Shown one piece after another: positions 8,742-17,049 of a DNA stretch of 64,000 bases (position 1 is its first letter; the number at the start of each line of letters is the position of its first letter). A program made the translations under genes and the position numbers. Source of the stretch: Fodinibacter sp963800505 (GTDB lineage: Bacteria; Actinomycetota; Actinomycetes; Actinomycetales; Dermatophilaceae); the NCBI GenBank assembly GCA_963800505.1, contig CAWDBL010000001.1:48749-112748 (forward strand), in the 5' to 3' direction. A model generated the notes under the pieces. It had not been told where the DNA came from, made no database searches, and saw nothing but the letters and a program-made list of their open reading frames with translations.

Positions 8742-9698
8742 ATGTCCACCGCGACCGAGCGGGACGTCGCCTCGAGCGGCGCCGCCGAGCGCACCCCCCC
8801 CTCCCGCAGGCGCACCACCGCGTCTCGCCTGCGAGAGGGGCGGGCGGCCTGGATCCTCGCGCTGCCGTTCCTCCTGCTGTTCCTCGTGTTCACGGTCTGG
8901 CCGGTGTTCCAGTCGCTCTTCATGAGCTTCACCGACACCAGGGCCGGCGACCTGAGGACGCCGTTCTCGGTCGGGTTCATCGGCCTCGACAACTACACCA
9001 GGGCACTGAGCGACGACACCTTTCTGCGGTCGGCGCGCAACACGGCCTACTTCGTCCTCGTGGGTGTGCCGCTGACCCTGACGCTGGGGATGGCCGCGGC
9101 CGTGGCCCTGGACCGTGGCATCACGAAGTTCCGGTCGGCCTTCCGGCTGGGCTTCTACACCCCCGTCGTCACCTCGATCGTCGCCGTGGCCGTCGTCTGG
9201 CAGTTCCTGCTCAAGACCGAGTTCGGGCTGATCAACACGGTGCTGGGCTGGGTGGGCATCCCCGGGCCGAACTGGCTCGGCGACCCCAACTGGTCGATGC
9301 CGGCGCTGATCATGATGGCCTCCTGGCGAAACTTCGGCACCTCGATGATCATCTTCCTCGCCGGGCTGCAAGCGGTGCCGTGGGTCCTGCACGAGGCAGC
9401 CGCCATCGACGGCGCCAGTGCGTGGCAACGGTTCCGGCACATCACGATGCCGTTGATGCGCCCCATCATCCTGTTCGTCAGCGTCATCACGATGATCGGC
9501 TACCTGCAGTTCTTCGAGGAGCCCTTCGTCATGACCAACGGTGGCCCGCTCGACAGCACCATCTCGATGTCGATGTACACGTACAAGCAGTTCGGCTTCG
9601 GCAACTACGGGTACGCGGCCTCGATCAGCTACCTCATCTTCATCGTCATCGCGGTCGTGACGGCGATCCAGTTCCGGCTCCTGCGAGAGAACCAGTGA
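8742..9698 (+). CDS. Carbohydrate ABC transporter permease (MalF-like)
   Basis: The 318-residue inner-membrane permease has about six helices. The EAA loop that contacts the ATPase is seen as EAAAIDGASAWQRFRHITMP near residues 219-238. A cytoplasmic Arg/Ser-rich N-terminus precedes the first helix (AAWILALPFLLLFLVFTVWP). The ATG follows the binding-protein stop by two bases. A long upstream extension of the frame runs through the binding-protein gene and is not real. It pairs with the next permease to import the oligosaccharide captured by the lipoprotein. Confidence 0.92.
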   Translation: MSTATERDVASSGAAERTPPSRRRTTASRLREGRAAWILALPFLLLFLVFTVWPVFQSLFMSFTDTRAGDLRTPFSVGFIGLDNYTRALSDDTFLRSARNTAYFVLVGVPLTLTLGMAAAVALDRGITKFRSAFRLGFYTPVVTSIVAVAVVWQFLLKTEFGLINTVLGWVGIPGPNWLGDPNWSMPALIMMASWRNFGTSMIIFLAGLQAVPWVLHEAAAIDGASAWQRFRHITMPLMRPIILFVSVITMIGYLQFFEEPFVMTNGGPLDSTISMSMYTYKQFGFGNYGYAASISYLIFIVIAVVTAIQFRLLRENQ

Positions 9699-9705
9699 GG
9701 CCGTC

Positions 9706-10590
9706 ATGACCACGACCACCACCCCGACCGAGACCACGACCACGACCACGAAGGCACCCAGGAAGACGTCGAACAGGAGCAAGGGCAGATGGTGGCTCTA
9801 CGTCCTGCTCACCGTGGGGGTCGTCGTCGTCGCGGCACCGTTCATCTGGATGGTCCTCGGCAGCCTCAAGCCCACCGCGGAACTGCGCCAGACACCGCCC
9901 ACGTGGCTTCCCGAGAACCCCTCGCTCGACAACTACACGCAGCTGTTCTCCCGGCTCGACTTCACCACCTACTTCATCAACTCGACGATCGTGGCCCTGG
10001 TCGTGACGGCGGGCAACCTGCTCTTCTGCTCGATGCTCGGCTACGCCCTGGCGATGCTCAACTTCCGGGGCAAGAACGTCGTCTTCGTGGCCGTTCTCGG
10101 GACGCTGATGATCCCGGGCGTCGTCACCTTCGTCCCGCTCTTCGTCCTGGTGGCGAACGCCGGCCTGGTCGACACGCTCCCAGGGCTGATCCTGCCCTTC
10201 CTCGTCGCACCCTTCGGGGTGTTCCTGATGCGGCAGTTCATCCTCGGGCTGCCCCGTGACCTGCTCGACGCGGGCCGGGTCGACGGTGCGGGAGAGCTGC
10301 GGATCTTCGCCCGGATCATCCTGCCGCTGTGCGGGCCCGCCCTGGCGACCCTCGCCATCCTCACGTTCCTCGCGAGCTGGAACAACTTCCTCTGGCCCCT
10401 CGTGGTGGCGCAGACCGAGGACTCCTACACGCTGCCCGTCGCCCTCGCCCTGTACTCCAAGGGCCAGAACTCCACGAACTACGGCCTGCTCCTGGCAGGG
10501 GCGACCGTCGTCGTGCTCCCGATCCTGGCGCTCTTCCTCGCCTTCCAGCGCAAGGTCATCGAGGGCATCGCCACCACCGGCATCAAGTAG
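9706..10590 (+). CDS. Carbohydrate ABC transporter permease (MalG-like)
   Basis: The 294-residue partner permease shows the MalG-type EAA loop (DLLDAGRVDGAGELRIFARI, residues about 185-204) and a C-terminal GLLLAGATVVVLPILALFLA helix. The N-terminus is an unusual run of Thr (TTTTTPTETTTTTTK), probably an unstructured cytoplasmic tail. It follows the first permease by seven bases and completes the membrane part of the importer. Confidence 0.92.
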   Translation: MTTTTTPTETTTTTTKAPRKTSNRSKGRWWLYVLLTVGVVVVAAPFIWMVLGSLKPTAELRQTPPTWLPENPSLDNYTQLFSRLDFTTYFINSTIVALVVTAGNLLFCSMLGYALAMLNFRGKNVVFVAVLGTLMIPGVVTFVPLFVLVANAGLVDTLPGLILPFLVAPFGVFLMRQFILGLPRDLLDAGRVDGAGELRIFARIILPLCGPALATLAILTFLASWNNFLWPLVVAQTEDSYTLPVALALYSKGQNSTNYGLLLAGATVVVLPILALFLAFQRKVIEGIATTGIK

Positions 10591-10598
10591 ACCCGTCC

Positions 10599-10636
10599 GT
10601 CGCGGGCGGCCCGGCCACCCCGGGCGCCGCCGCGAC
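10599..10636 (+). terminator. GC-rich interrupted hairpin between permease and glucanase genes
   Basis: GTCGCGG (10599-10605) pairs with CCGCGAC (10630-10636) and encloses further imperfect CCCGG/CCGGG pairing. It sits in the 70-bp gap before the glucanase gene and may reduce read-through or protect the upstream mRNA. No T-run is present. Confidence 0.3.
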
Positions 10637-10660
10637 CCACCCCGAACGAAAGGCCAGACC

Positions 10661-12328
10661 ATGTCCGACCCGACCGTCCCTGCCTCCTCGTCCAGCCCGT
10701 CCTCCTCCACCCCGTCGCTTGTCGACCTCGGCCTGGCCGCTCCCGGTCGCCGGAACGTCATCGTGGGGGGCACAGCGATGCTCGCCGCGCTGGGCCTCAG
10801 CCCGGATGCCGCCGCCGGCTCGCCCGGCAGGGGTCACCACCACCCCAAGGGTGCGCCGAACACCCGTCTCCTGCACCGCTGGGCGCGCGACACCTGGCAC
10901 AGCCTCGACGCGATGACCGACCCGCGAACCGGCCTGCCGGCCGACAACATCCCCGAGTCGCTCGCGGCCGGCGACCGGTCGGGCTTCACCTCGCCGACCA
11001 ACATCGGCGGCTACCTGTGGTCGACCATCGTGGCCCGCGAGCTCGGCATCATCTCGCGCAAGGAGTGCACCGCCCGCCTGACCCGCACCCTGCGCACCCT
11101 GCTGCGCATGGAGCACCACGAGGCCAGCGGGATGTTCTTCAACTGGTACGACGAGGCGACCGGCGCCACGCTGCGGATCTGGCCGGAGGACGGCAAGCCC
11201 GTCGAGCCGTTCGTGTCGAGCGTCGACAGCGGCTGGCTCGGTGCGGCCCTGCTCGTCGTCACGAACGCCGACCGCAAGGCCGGCCGCCTCGCCGCGAAGC
11301 TGTTCGACCGGATGCGCTGGGACGCCTTCTACAACCCCGGTGACGGTGCCGACGGTCACCCGACCGTGCGCACCGGTGGGCTCATGCACGGCGGGTTCTA
11401 CCCGTTCGCCGACGGCCGTCCCGGTGGCACCTACGTGGGCACCCACATCGGCGGCGACCCGGTCTGGCTGACCACCCACCACTACGACACGATCGTCTCC
11501 GAGACGCGGATCACGAGCTACCTCGGCATCCTCACCGGCCAGGTCCCCGGCAAGCACTACTTCGCACCGTGGCGCACCTTCCCGGCCAGCTGCGACTGGG
11601 CGTGGCACGAGATGCAGCCGGTGGGCGAGACCCGCACCTACCTCGGCATCGAGGTGTTCGAAGGTGCCTACACCTACCGGGGCATGCACATCGTGCCCGG
11701 TTGGGGCGGAAGCATGTTCGAGGAGCTCATGCCCGCGGTGTTCGTGCCGGAGGAGAAGTGGGCGCCGCGCAGCTGGGGGGTCAACCACCCGCTGCACGTA
11801 CGTGCCGAGCGCGAGCACGGCCTCGAGGACGCCGGCTACGGCTACTGGGGCTTCTCGCCGTCGAGCAACCCGGCCGGCGGCTACCGCGAGTACGGCGTCG
11901 ACGCGCTCGGGCTCAACCCCGAGGGCTACTTCTCCGACCAGGAGATGACCAACCTCGACCTCGGCTTCGGCGACTGCCGGCCGGCCACCAACCCGAACCC
12001 GAAGTACGGCGACGGCGTGGTCACCCCCCACGCGTCGTTCCTCGCGATGATGTTCGAGCCCCGGCAGGCGACCGCCAACCTCGCCAGGATCGAGAAGGAC
12101 CTCGGGGCCTACGGCGCGGGCGGCTTCTTCGACGCGGTCGCGACCCGCAGCGGCACCGTCGCCCGGCGCTACCTCTCGCTCGACCAGGCCATGGTCATGG
12201 GCGCGCTGGGCAATGTGCTGGGCCACGGCGTGCTGCGAAAGGCGTTCAGCACCAGGCGGGTCGAGAAGGCGCTGCGGCCCGTCATCGGCATCGAGCGGTT
12301 CGGGGCGGGGGTCCCCGGCGGCGCATGA
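10661..12328 (+). CDS. GH144-type glucanase (glucoamylase-like PF10091 family), exported
   Basis: The 555-residue protein has a twin-arginine-like N-terminus (APGRRNVIVGGTAMLAALGL), then a long (alpha/alpha)6-barrel-type sequence of the Glycoamylase (PF10091)/GH144 group. Supporting segments are FTSPTNIGGYLWSTIVAREL, YDEATGATLRIWPEDGKPV, ASCDWAWHEMQPVG (about residues 309-322) and WGFSPSSNPAGGYREYGVDA. Characterised GH144 enzymes are endo-beta-1,2-glucanases giving sophorose-type products; I infer the same substrate here. The ATG follows a CGAACGAAAGG site. It stands between the ABC importer and a GH3 enzyme, which fits a complete glucan-use operon: cleavage, import, hydrolysis. Some relatives are annotated only as putative glucoamylase, so specificity is uncertain. 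Confidence 0.75.
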   Translation: MSDPTVPASSSSPSSSTPSLVDLGLAAPGRRNVIVGGTAMLAALGLSPDAAAGSPGRGHHHPKGAPNTRLLHRWARDTWHSLDAMTDPRTGLPADNIPESLAAGDRSGFTSPTNIGGYLWSTIVARELGIISRKECTARLTRTLRTLLRMEHHEASGMFFNWYDEATGATLRIWPEDGKPVEPFVSSVDSGWLGAALLVVTNADRKAGRLAAKLFDRMRWDAFYNPGDGADGHPTVRTGGLMHGGFYPFADGRPGGTYVGTHIGGDPVWLTTHHYDTIVSETRITSYLGILTGQVPGKHYFAPWRTFPASCDWAWHEMQPVGETRTYLGIEVFEGAYTYRGMHIVPGWGGSMFEELMPAVFVPEEKWAPRSWGVNHPLHVRAEREHGLEDAGYGYWGFSPSSNPAGGYREYGVDALGLNPEGYFSDQEMTNLDLGFGDCRPATNPNPKYGDGVVTPHASFLAMMFEPRQATANLARIEKDLGAYGAGGFFDAVATRSGTVARRYLSLDQAMVMGALGNVLGHGVLRKAFSTRRVEKALRPVIGIERFGAGVPGGA

Positions 12329-12344
12329 GCCGACCTACCAGACG

Positions 12345-12386
12345 CACGACGCGTGCTGCCGCCTGGGCCCGGCAGCACGCGTCGTG
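12345..12386 (+). terminator. 16-bp perfect hairpin between GH144-type and GH3 genes
   Basis: CACGACGCGTGCTGCC (12345-12360) and its exact reverse complement (12371-12386) flank a 10-nt loop. It begins 17 bases after the glucanase stop and ends 45 bases before the GH3 start. There is no T-run. As the strongest stem in this operon it is a likely terminator or attenuator, lowering GH3 expression relative to the upstream genes. Confidence 0.7.
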
Positions 12387-12431
12387 GCCATCACCGAGGA
12401 TGGACGCGCGACACTTCGAGGGGGATCTTCC

Positions 12432-14282
12432 GTGAACGGACCACACCAGGATGGCTGGGCGACCACCGACGACGGTGTGCGCTACCGCGACCTGAACCGC
12501 AACGGGGTGATGGACCCGTTCGAGGACCCGCGGCTCGACGTTGACGCGCGGGTCGACGACCTGCTCGGGCGGCTGTCGCTCGAGGAGAAGGTCGGGCTGA
12601 TGTTCCAGACCGTCATCGAGGCCGGCGCCGACGGCACGGTCGTCGAGACCGCCGGGGCGATCAGCAAGTCACCGACCAGCGTCGTGGTGCTCGAGAAGCA
12701 CCTGACCCACTTCAACGTGCACGCCCTCGACGACCCCGAGATGGCGGCCCGCTGGCACAACGCGCTCCAGGCGCTCGCCGAGCGCACGCCGCACGGCATC
12801 CCGGTCACCATCTCGACCGACCCGCGCCACGCGTTCATGGAGAACGCCGGCGTCTCGTTCACGGCGACGTCGTTCTCGCAGTGGCCCGAGCCGCTCGGCC
12901 TGGCCGCGCTGCGCGACGCCGATGCCGTGCGCGAGTTCGCCGACATCGCCCGCCAGGAGTACGTCGCGGTCGGCATCCGGGCCGCCCTGCACCCCACCCT
13001 CGACCTCGCCACCGAGCCGCGGTGGGCGCGCCAGGCCGGCACCTTCGGCCAGGACCCCGCCCTGGTGACCGAGCTCGGCACGGCCTACCTCGAGGGCTTC
13101 CAGCGCAAGGTGCTCGGCCCCGACAGCGTCGCCTGCACCTCGAAGCACTTCCCCGGCGGCGGCCCGCAGCAGGGCGGCGAGGACGCGCACTTCCCCTACG
13201 GGCGCGAACAGGTCTATCCCGGAGGGCGGTTCGCCGACCACCTCGCTCCCTTTCCCGCGGTCATCGAGGCCGGCACCGCCGCCGTGATGCCCTACTACGG
13301 GATGCCGGTCGGCCTCGTGGTCGACGGCGAGCCGATCGAGGAGGTCGGCTTCGGCTACAACGCCCAGGTCGTCACCGGGATGCTGCGCGATCAGCTGGGC
13401 TATGACGGCGTGGTCGTCACCGACTGGGAGCTCGTCAACGACAACCACGTGGGCGACCAGGTGCTGCCGGCGCGGGCCTGGGGCGTCGAGCACCTCGACG
13501 CGCACGGGCGGATGGAGCGCATCCTCGCCGCCGGCGCCGACCAGTTCGGGGGCGAGGAGTGCGTCGAGGTGCTGCTCGACCTCGTCGAGCAGGGGCGCGT
13601 CTCGCAGGAGCGCATCGACGCGTCGGCCCGGCGGCTGCTCGCGGTGAAGTTCCGGCTGGGGCTGTTCGACGACCCCTACGTCGACGAGGACGCCGCCGCC
13701 CGCACGGTGGGCCGCGACGACTTCCGGGCCGCGGGCCACGCGGCACAGGCCCGCTCGGTCACCGTGCTCACCAACGAGGCCTCGGATGCCGGCCGGCTGC
13801 TCCCGCTCGCAGCCGGGCTGCGCATCTACGCCGAGAACGTGCGGCGTGAGGCGGTGGCGCGGCACGGCATCCCGGTGGAGCGTCCGGAGGACGCCGACGT
13901 GGCGCTGGTGCGGCTGAGCGCGCCGTTCGAGCCGCGCTCGGACCTGTTCCTCGAGTCGTGGTTCCGCGCGGGCTCGCTCGACTTCGCGCCGGGGCTGGTG
14001 GTGCGGATGCAGCGGATCGCGGCGGCCTGCCCGCTCGTCGTCGACGTCACGCTCGACCGGCCCGCGGTGCTCACCCCGTTGCTGCCGGTGGCCGCCGCCG
14101 TGGTCGCGAGCTACGGCACCAGCGACGACGCCCTGCTGGAGGCGCTCACCGGCGCCGTCGCGCCGGGCGGGCGGCTGCCGTTCGACCTGCCGCGCTCGAT
14201 GGACCAGGTGCGCGCCCACCCCGAGGACGTGCCCGGCTACGACGACCCGCTGTTCCCGTTCGGCCACGGCCTGACCCTGTAG
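12432..14282 (+). CDS. Glycoside hydrolase family 3 beta-glucosidase
   Basis: The 616-residue GH3 enzyme has the TIM-barrel domain followed by the alpha/beta sandwich. It shows the conserved KHFPGGGPQQGGEDAHFPYG substrate loop and the nucleophile motif VVTDWE with Asp331. The C-terminal end GRLPFDLPRSMDQV...PLFPFGHGLTL is diagnostic for the family. There is no signal peptide, so it acts in the cytoplasm on imported oligosaccharides. I chose the GTG start because GAGGGGG lies seven bases upstream; the frame extends further back only through the preceding gene. With the GH144-type enzyme and importer it would release glucose from sophoro-oligosaccharides. Some GH3 enzymes prefer beta-1,2 links, but here this is inferred. 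Confidence 0.88.
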   Translation: MNGPHQDGWATTDDGVRYRDLNRNGVMDPFEDPRLDVDARVDDLLGRLSLEEKVGLMFQTVIEAGADGTVVETAGAISKSPTSVVVLEKHLTHFNVHALDDPEMAARWHNALQALAERTPHGIPVTISTDPRHAFMENAGVSFTATSFSQWPEPLGLAALRDADAVREFADIARQEYVAVGIRAALHPTLDLATEPRWARQAGTFGQDPALVTELGTAYLEGFQRKVLGPDSVACTSKHFPGGGPQQGGEDAHFPYGREQVYPGGRFADHLAPFPAVIEAGTAAVMPYYGMPVGLVVDGEPIEEVGFGYNAQVVTGMLRDQLGYDGVVVTDWELVNDNHVGDQVLPARAWGVEHLDAHGRMERILAAGADQFGGEECVEVLLDLVEQGRVSQERIDASARRLLAVKFRLGLFDDPYVDEDAAARTVGRDDFRAAGHAAQARSVTVLTNEASDAGRLLPLAAGLRIYAENVRREAVARHGIPVERPEDADVALVRLSAPFEPRSDLFLESWFRAGSLDFAPGLVVRMQRIAAACPLVVDVTLDRPAVLTPLLPVAAAVVASYGTSDDALLEALTGAVAPGGRLPFDLPRSMDQVRAHPEDVPGYDDPLFPFGHGLTL

Positions 14283-14358
14283 GAGCGACTTCGTGCGGAA
14301 CTTCCACCCCATTCCAGGGGGAGGATCCGCACACAGTCGGGAAGTCTGCCGCAGACGG

Positions 14359-14395
14359 CGACGCCGGCCGCCCCACTCGGGGACGGCCGGCGTCG
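14359..14395. terminator. Bidirectional terminator between convergent genes
   Basis: CGACGCCGGCCG (14359-14370) pairs perfectly with CGGCCGGCGTCG (14384-14395). The 13-base apex itself can form CCCC/GGGG pairs. It lies between the GH3 stop and the convergent stop of the LEA-like gene. Confidence 0.75.
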
Positions 14396-14417
14396 TGCTG
14401 GTGCTGGTGTCGGTGCG

Positions 14418-15347
14418 TCAGGCCTTGTCGGTCGAGCCGCTGTCGAGGTGCGGGGTCGACAGGTCGGCGCCCTCGGAGGTCTCCGAGAGGGCCGGGACGC
14501 TGGCGTCGGCGTCGGCGTCGACTGCATCAGCCGAGTCGTCGAAGGCGCCGTCGTCGATCTGAGCGTCGGAGAGGATGACCGGGTTGGAGTCGGCCGCGTC
14601 GGTGATGGCCACCTCGGCGTCGAGGGCCTTGTCCTTCACGGCATCCGTGGCGTCGCCCGCCGAGTCCTTGGCGGCGTCGGTGGCGTCGCCGGCCTTGCCC
14701 TTGAGCTCACCGGCCTTGTCGACCGCGGCGTCCTTGACCTCGGTGGCCTTGCCCTTGGCGGCCGTGGCGAGGTCGCCGACCTTCTCGGACACCGGCTTGG
14801 GCGGCGTGTAGGAGCCGGCGGTCGCCCACGGGTCGGGGCGCTCGTTGCTCTTGCGCCACGCCATGACGGCCGCACCGGCGGCGATCGCGCCCAGGAGCAG
14901 GATCCACTTGCCCTTGCCGCCCTTCTTCGCGACGGCGTCACCCTTGAGCACGGCGTAGGCGTCGGGGGCCCGGTCGGCGGCCTCGGCGGCGGACTCCTTC
15001 GCGGCGGCGGCACCGGCGGCGATCGCGGCCAGCGCGCTGGCGACCTTGGGCAGCACGTCGTCGACGAAGGCCTCGCGGGCGTGCTCGACCTTGGGGGCGA
15101 TGGCCTCGGCGGCCTCGTGCGCGTACTCCTTGACGGCCTCCGCGGTCTCGCGGGCGACCTCGGCGGCATCGGCCGCCTTCTCCTTCGCGACGACGGCACC
15201 GGCAGCAGTGGCCGTCGAGGCCTCGGCGGCCTTCACCTTGAGCTCGGCGGCCTTGTCGACGGCCACCTGGGCGCCGTCTGTCACCTTCTCGGCACCGGCC
15301 GCCACGGCATCCTTGGCCTGGTCGGTCTTGGTGGGTGTGCGGAACAC
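14418..15347 (-). CDS. LEA/apolipoprotein-like helical repeat protein with one membrane segment
   Basis: The 309-residue protein is dominated by Ala/Lys/Glu/Asp-rich amphipathic repeats (KAAELKVKAAEAS, KEKAADAAEVARETAEAV, KGKATEVKDAAVDKAGELKG). These are of the 11-mer type seen in late-embryogenesis-abundant and apolipoprotein-like proteins. One hydrophobic segment near the middle (GKWILLLGAIAAGAAVMAW) should anchor it in the membrane, with helical arms on either side. The C-terminus is very acidic (SADAVDADADASVPALSE). The GTG start follows GAGGAGGA. It is divergent from the cyclophilin gene. Function is unknown; a desiccation- or membrane-stress role is suggested only by composition. Confidence 0.75.
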   Translation of the reverse strand: MFRTPTKTDQAKDAVAAGAEKVTDGAQVAVDKAAELKVKAAEASTATAAGAVVAKEKAADAAEVARETAEAVKEYAHEAAEAIAPKVEHAREAFVDDVLPKVASALAAIAAGAAAAKESAAEAADRAPDAYAVLKGDAVAKKGGKGKWILLLGAIAAGAAVMAWRKSNERPDPWATAGSYTPPKPVSEKVGDLATAAKGKATEVKDAAVDKAGELKGKAGDATDAAKDSAGDATDAVKDKALDAEVAITDAADSNPVILSDAQIDDGAFDDSADAVDADADASVPALSETSEGADLSTPHLDSGSTDKA

Positions 15348-15470
15348 GTGTCCTCCTCGTGTTGGACGTTTGTCTTGGCCCCATCCTGCCCTGTTTGGGC
15401 GATTCCAAGCCATCCGGGGTCGCCGGGATCGGCGGCCGGAGCCCGCTCGCGGCGTGAGAGGATCGACGCC

Positions 15471-15989
15471 ATGAAGGCAACCCTGCACACCAACCACGGG
15501 CCCATCGTCGTCGAGCTGTTCCCGAACGAGGCCCCCAAGACCGTCGCCAACTTCACCGGTCTGGCCACCGGCAGCAAGCAGTACAAGGACGACGCCGGGC
15601 GCACCAACCCGACCAAGTTCTACGACGGGCTGATCTTCCACCGCATCATTCCCGGCTTCATGATCCAGGGCGGCTGCCCGCTCGGCCGCGGCATGGGCGG
15701 CCCGGGCTACGCGTTCGACGACGAGATCCACCCCGACAAGCAGTTCGACCGCCCCTACCTGCTCGCCATGGCCAACGCCGGCAAGCGCATGGGCAAGGGC
15801 ACCAACGGCTCGCAGTTCTTCATCACCGTCGGCGCCACCTCGTGGCTCAACGGCAAGCACACCATCTTCGGCGAGGTCGCCGACGGCCCGAGCCGCGAGG
15901 TCGTCGACACGATCGCCGCCGTGGCCACCGGTCAGATGGACAAGCCGCTCGACGACGTCGTCATCGAGCGCGTCGAGATCGAGGACTGA
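15471..15989 (+). CDS. ppiA: Peptidyl-prolyl cis-trans isomerase, cyclophilin type
   Basis: A compact 172-residue cytosolic cyclophilin without signal peptide. Core motifs are FHRIIPGFMIQGGCP (catalytic Arg and Phe), GKGTNGSQFFIT and LNGKHTIFGEVADG. It catalyses proline isomerisation during protein folding. The ATG is preceded by GAGAGGA. In many actinobacteria a cyclophilin precedes a rhomboid gene and crgA, as here, so the assignment as the origin-proximal ppiA is well supported by order. Confidence 0.95.
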   Translation: MKATLHTNHGPIVVELFPNEAPKTVANFTGLATGSKQYKDDAGRTNPTKFYDGLIFHRIIPGFMIQGGCPLGRGMGGPGYAFDDEIHPDKQFDRPYLLAMANAGKRMGKGTNGSQFFITVGATSWLNGKHTIFGEVADGPSREVVDTIAAVATGQMDKPLDDVVIERVEIED

Positions 15990-16031
15990 CCCCGCCACCG
16001 CGGGCTCCCGGCGCAGGAAACGAGGACCGAC

Positions 16032-16928
16032 GTGAGTGAGCAGCCGGCCTACCCGGATGCCGTCGAGCAGGTCCCGGTGTGCCCGCGGCACCCCGACCGT
16101 GAGTCCTACGTGCGCTGCCAGCGGTGCATGCGCCCCACCTGTCCGGAGTGCCAGCGGCCGGCCGCGGTCGGCATCCAGTGCGTCGACTGCGTGGCCGAGG
16201 GCGCGAAGACGGTGCGCCAGGCGCGCACCGTCTTCGGCGGCTCGGTCACCGACGGCCGGCCGGTCGCGACGATGACGATCATCGGCATCTGCCTGTTCGT
16301 GTTCGTCGCGCAGTACGTCAGCCCGACCGTGCAGTCGCAGATCGCCTTCGTGCCGGCCGTGGCCCAGAGCGAGCCGTGGCGGTTCCTCACCTCGGCGTTC
16401 GCCCACGGTGGCATCACGCACATCGCGTTCAACATGTACGCGCTGTGGGTGATGGGCACCTACCTCGAGCCGATGCTCGGGCGGGCCCGGTTCGTCGCCA
16501 TCTACCTGCTCAGCGCCCTCGGCGGCTCGGTGATGTACCTGTTGCTGTCCACCCCACCGAGCGCCGCCCAGGTCGCGACGGGCGACTACGGGATGTGGTG
16601 GACGGGCGCGGTCGGCGCCTCCGGTGCGGTGTTCGGCCTGTTCGGCGCGTTCCTCGTGCTGCAGCGCCGGCTCGGCCGGTCCGCCGCGGGCATGTACGTG
16701 ATCATCGGCATCAACGCCGTCATCGGGTTCGTCATCCCGGGCATCGCGTGGCAGGCGCACCTCGGCGGGCTGCTCACCGGCGCGGCCGTGGCCGCGGCGA
16801 TCGCCTACTCGGGCCGCAACCGCGAGCCGCTGGAGCCCCCCAACCGCACGGTGCACTGGTTCTCGATGGGCGGCATCCTGCTCGTGCTCGTCGTGCTGAC
16901 GATCGGGAAGTACGCCCTGGCCGGCTGA
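16032..16928 (+). CDS. Rhomboid-family intramembrane serine protease with N-terminal zinc finger
   Basis: The 298-residue protein starts with a B-box-like zinc-binding segment (CPRHPDRESYVRCQRCMRPT and CPECQRPAAVGIQCVDC). Six or seven membrane helices follow. Rhomboid signatures are HIAFNMYALWVMG (helix 2 His/Asn), GASGAVFGLFG with the catalytic Ser, and WQAHLGGLLTG with the catalytic His. It would cleave membrane proteins within the bilayer; substrates are unknown. The GTG start follows ACGAGGA. The gene is conserved next to ppiA and crgA in actinobacteria. The zinc finger may recruit partners or substrates on the cytoplasmic side. Confidence 0.92.
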   Translation: MSEQPAYPDAVEQVPVCPRHPDRESYVRCQRCMRPTCPECQRPAAVGIQCVDCVAEGAKTVRQARTVFGGSVTDGRPVATMTIIGICLFVFVAQYVSPTVQSQIAFVPAVAQSEPWRFLTSAFAHGGITHIAFNMYALWVMGTYLEPMLGRARFVAIYLLSALGGSVMYLLLSTPPSAAQVATGDYGMWWTGAVGASGAVFGLFGAFLVLQRRLGRSAAGMYVIIGINAVIGFVIPGIAWQAHLGGLLTGAAVAAAIAYSGRNREPLEPPNRTVHWFSMGGILLVLVVLTIGKYALAG

Positions 16929-16963
16929 GCCGGCGCGGGGCGTGGGTTACACGGCTGTCATTC

Positions 16964-17015
16964 GTCCCCAGTGGGGACAACTCCTGTGGACAACCTCCGC
17001 CGGCCCTGTGGAAAC
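16964..17015. other. Cluster of DnaA-box-like 9-mers and a short palindrome
   Basis: The convergent gap between the rhomboid gene and crgA holds TGTGGACAA (16985-16993), an exact reverse complement of the actinobacterial DnaA box TTGTCCACA. Beside it are two weaker matches, TGGGGACAA (16972-16980) and TGTGGAAAC (17007-17015). GTCCCC/GGGGAC (16964-16978) forms a 6-bp hairpin. The sites may titrate DnaA near the origin, or the hairpin may simply end transcription. Confidence 0.4.
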
Positions 17016-17049
17016 CCGCGGACCGGTGGAACCCGGGTGGGGTCCTGGG

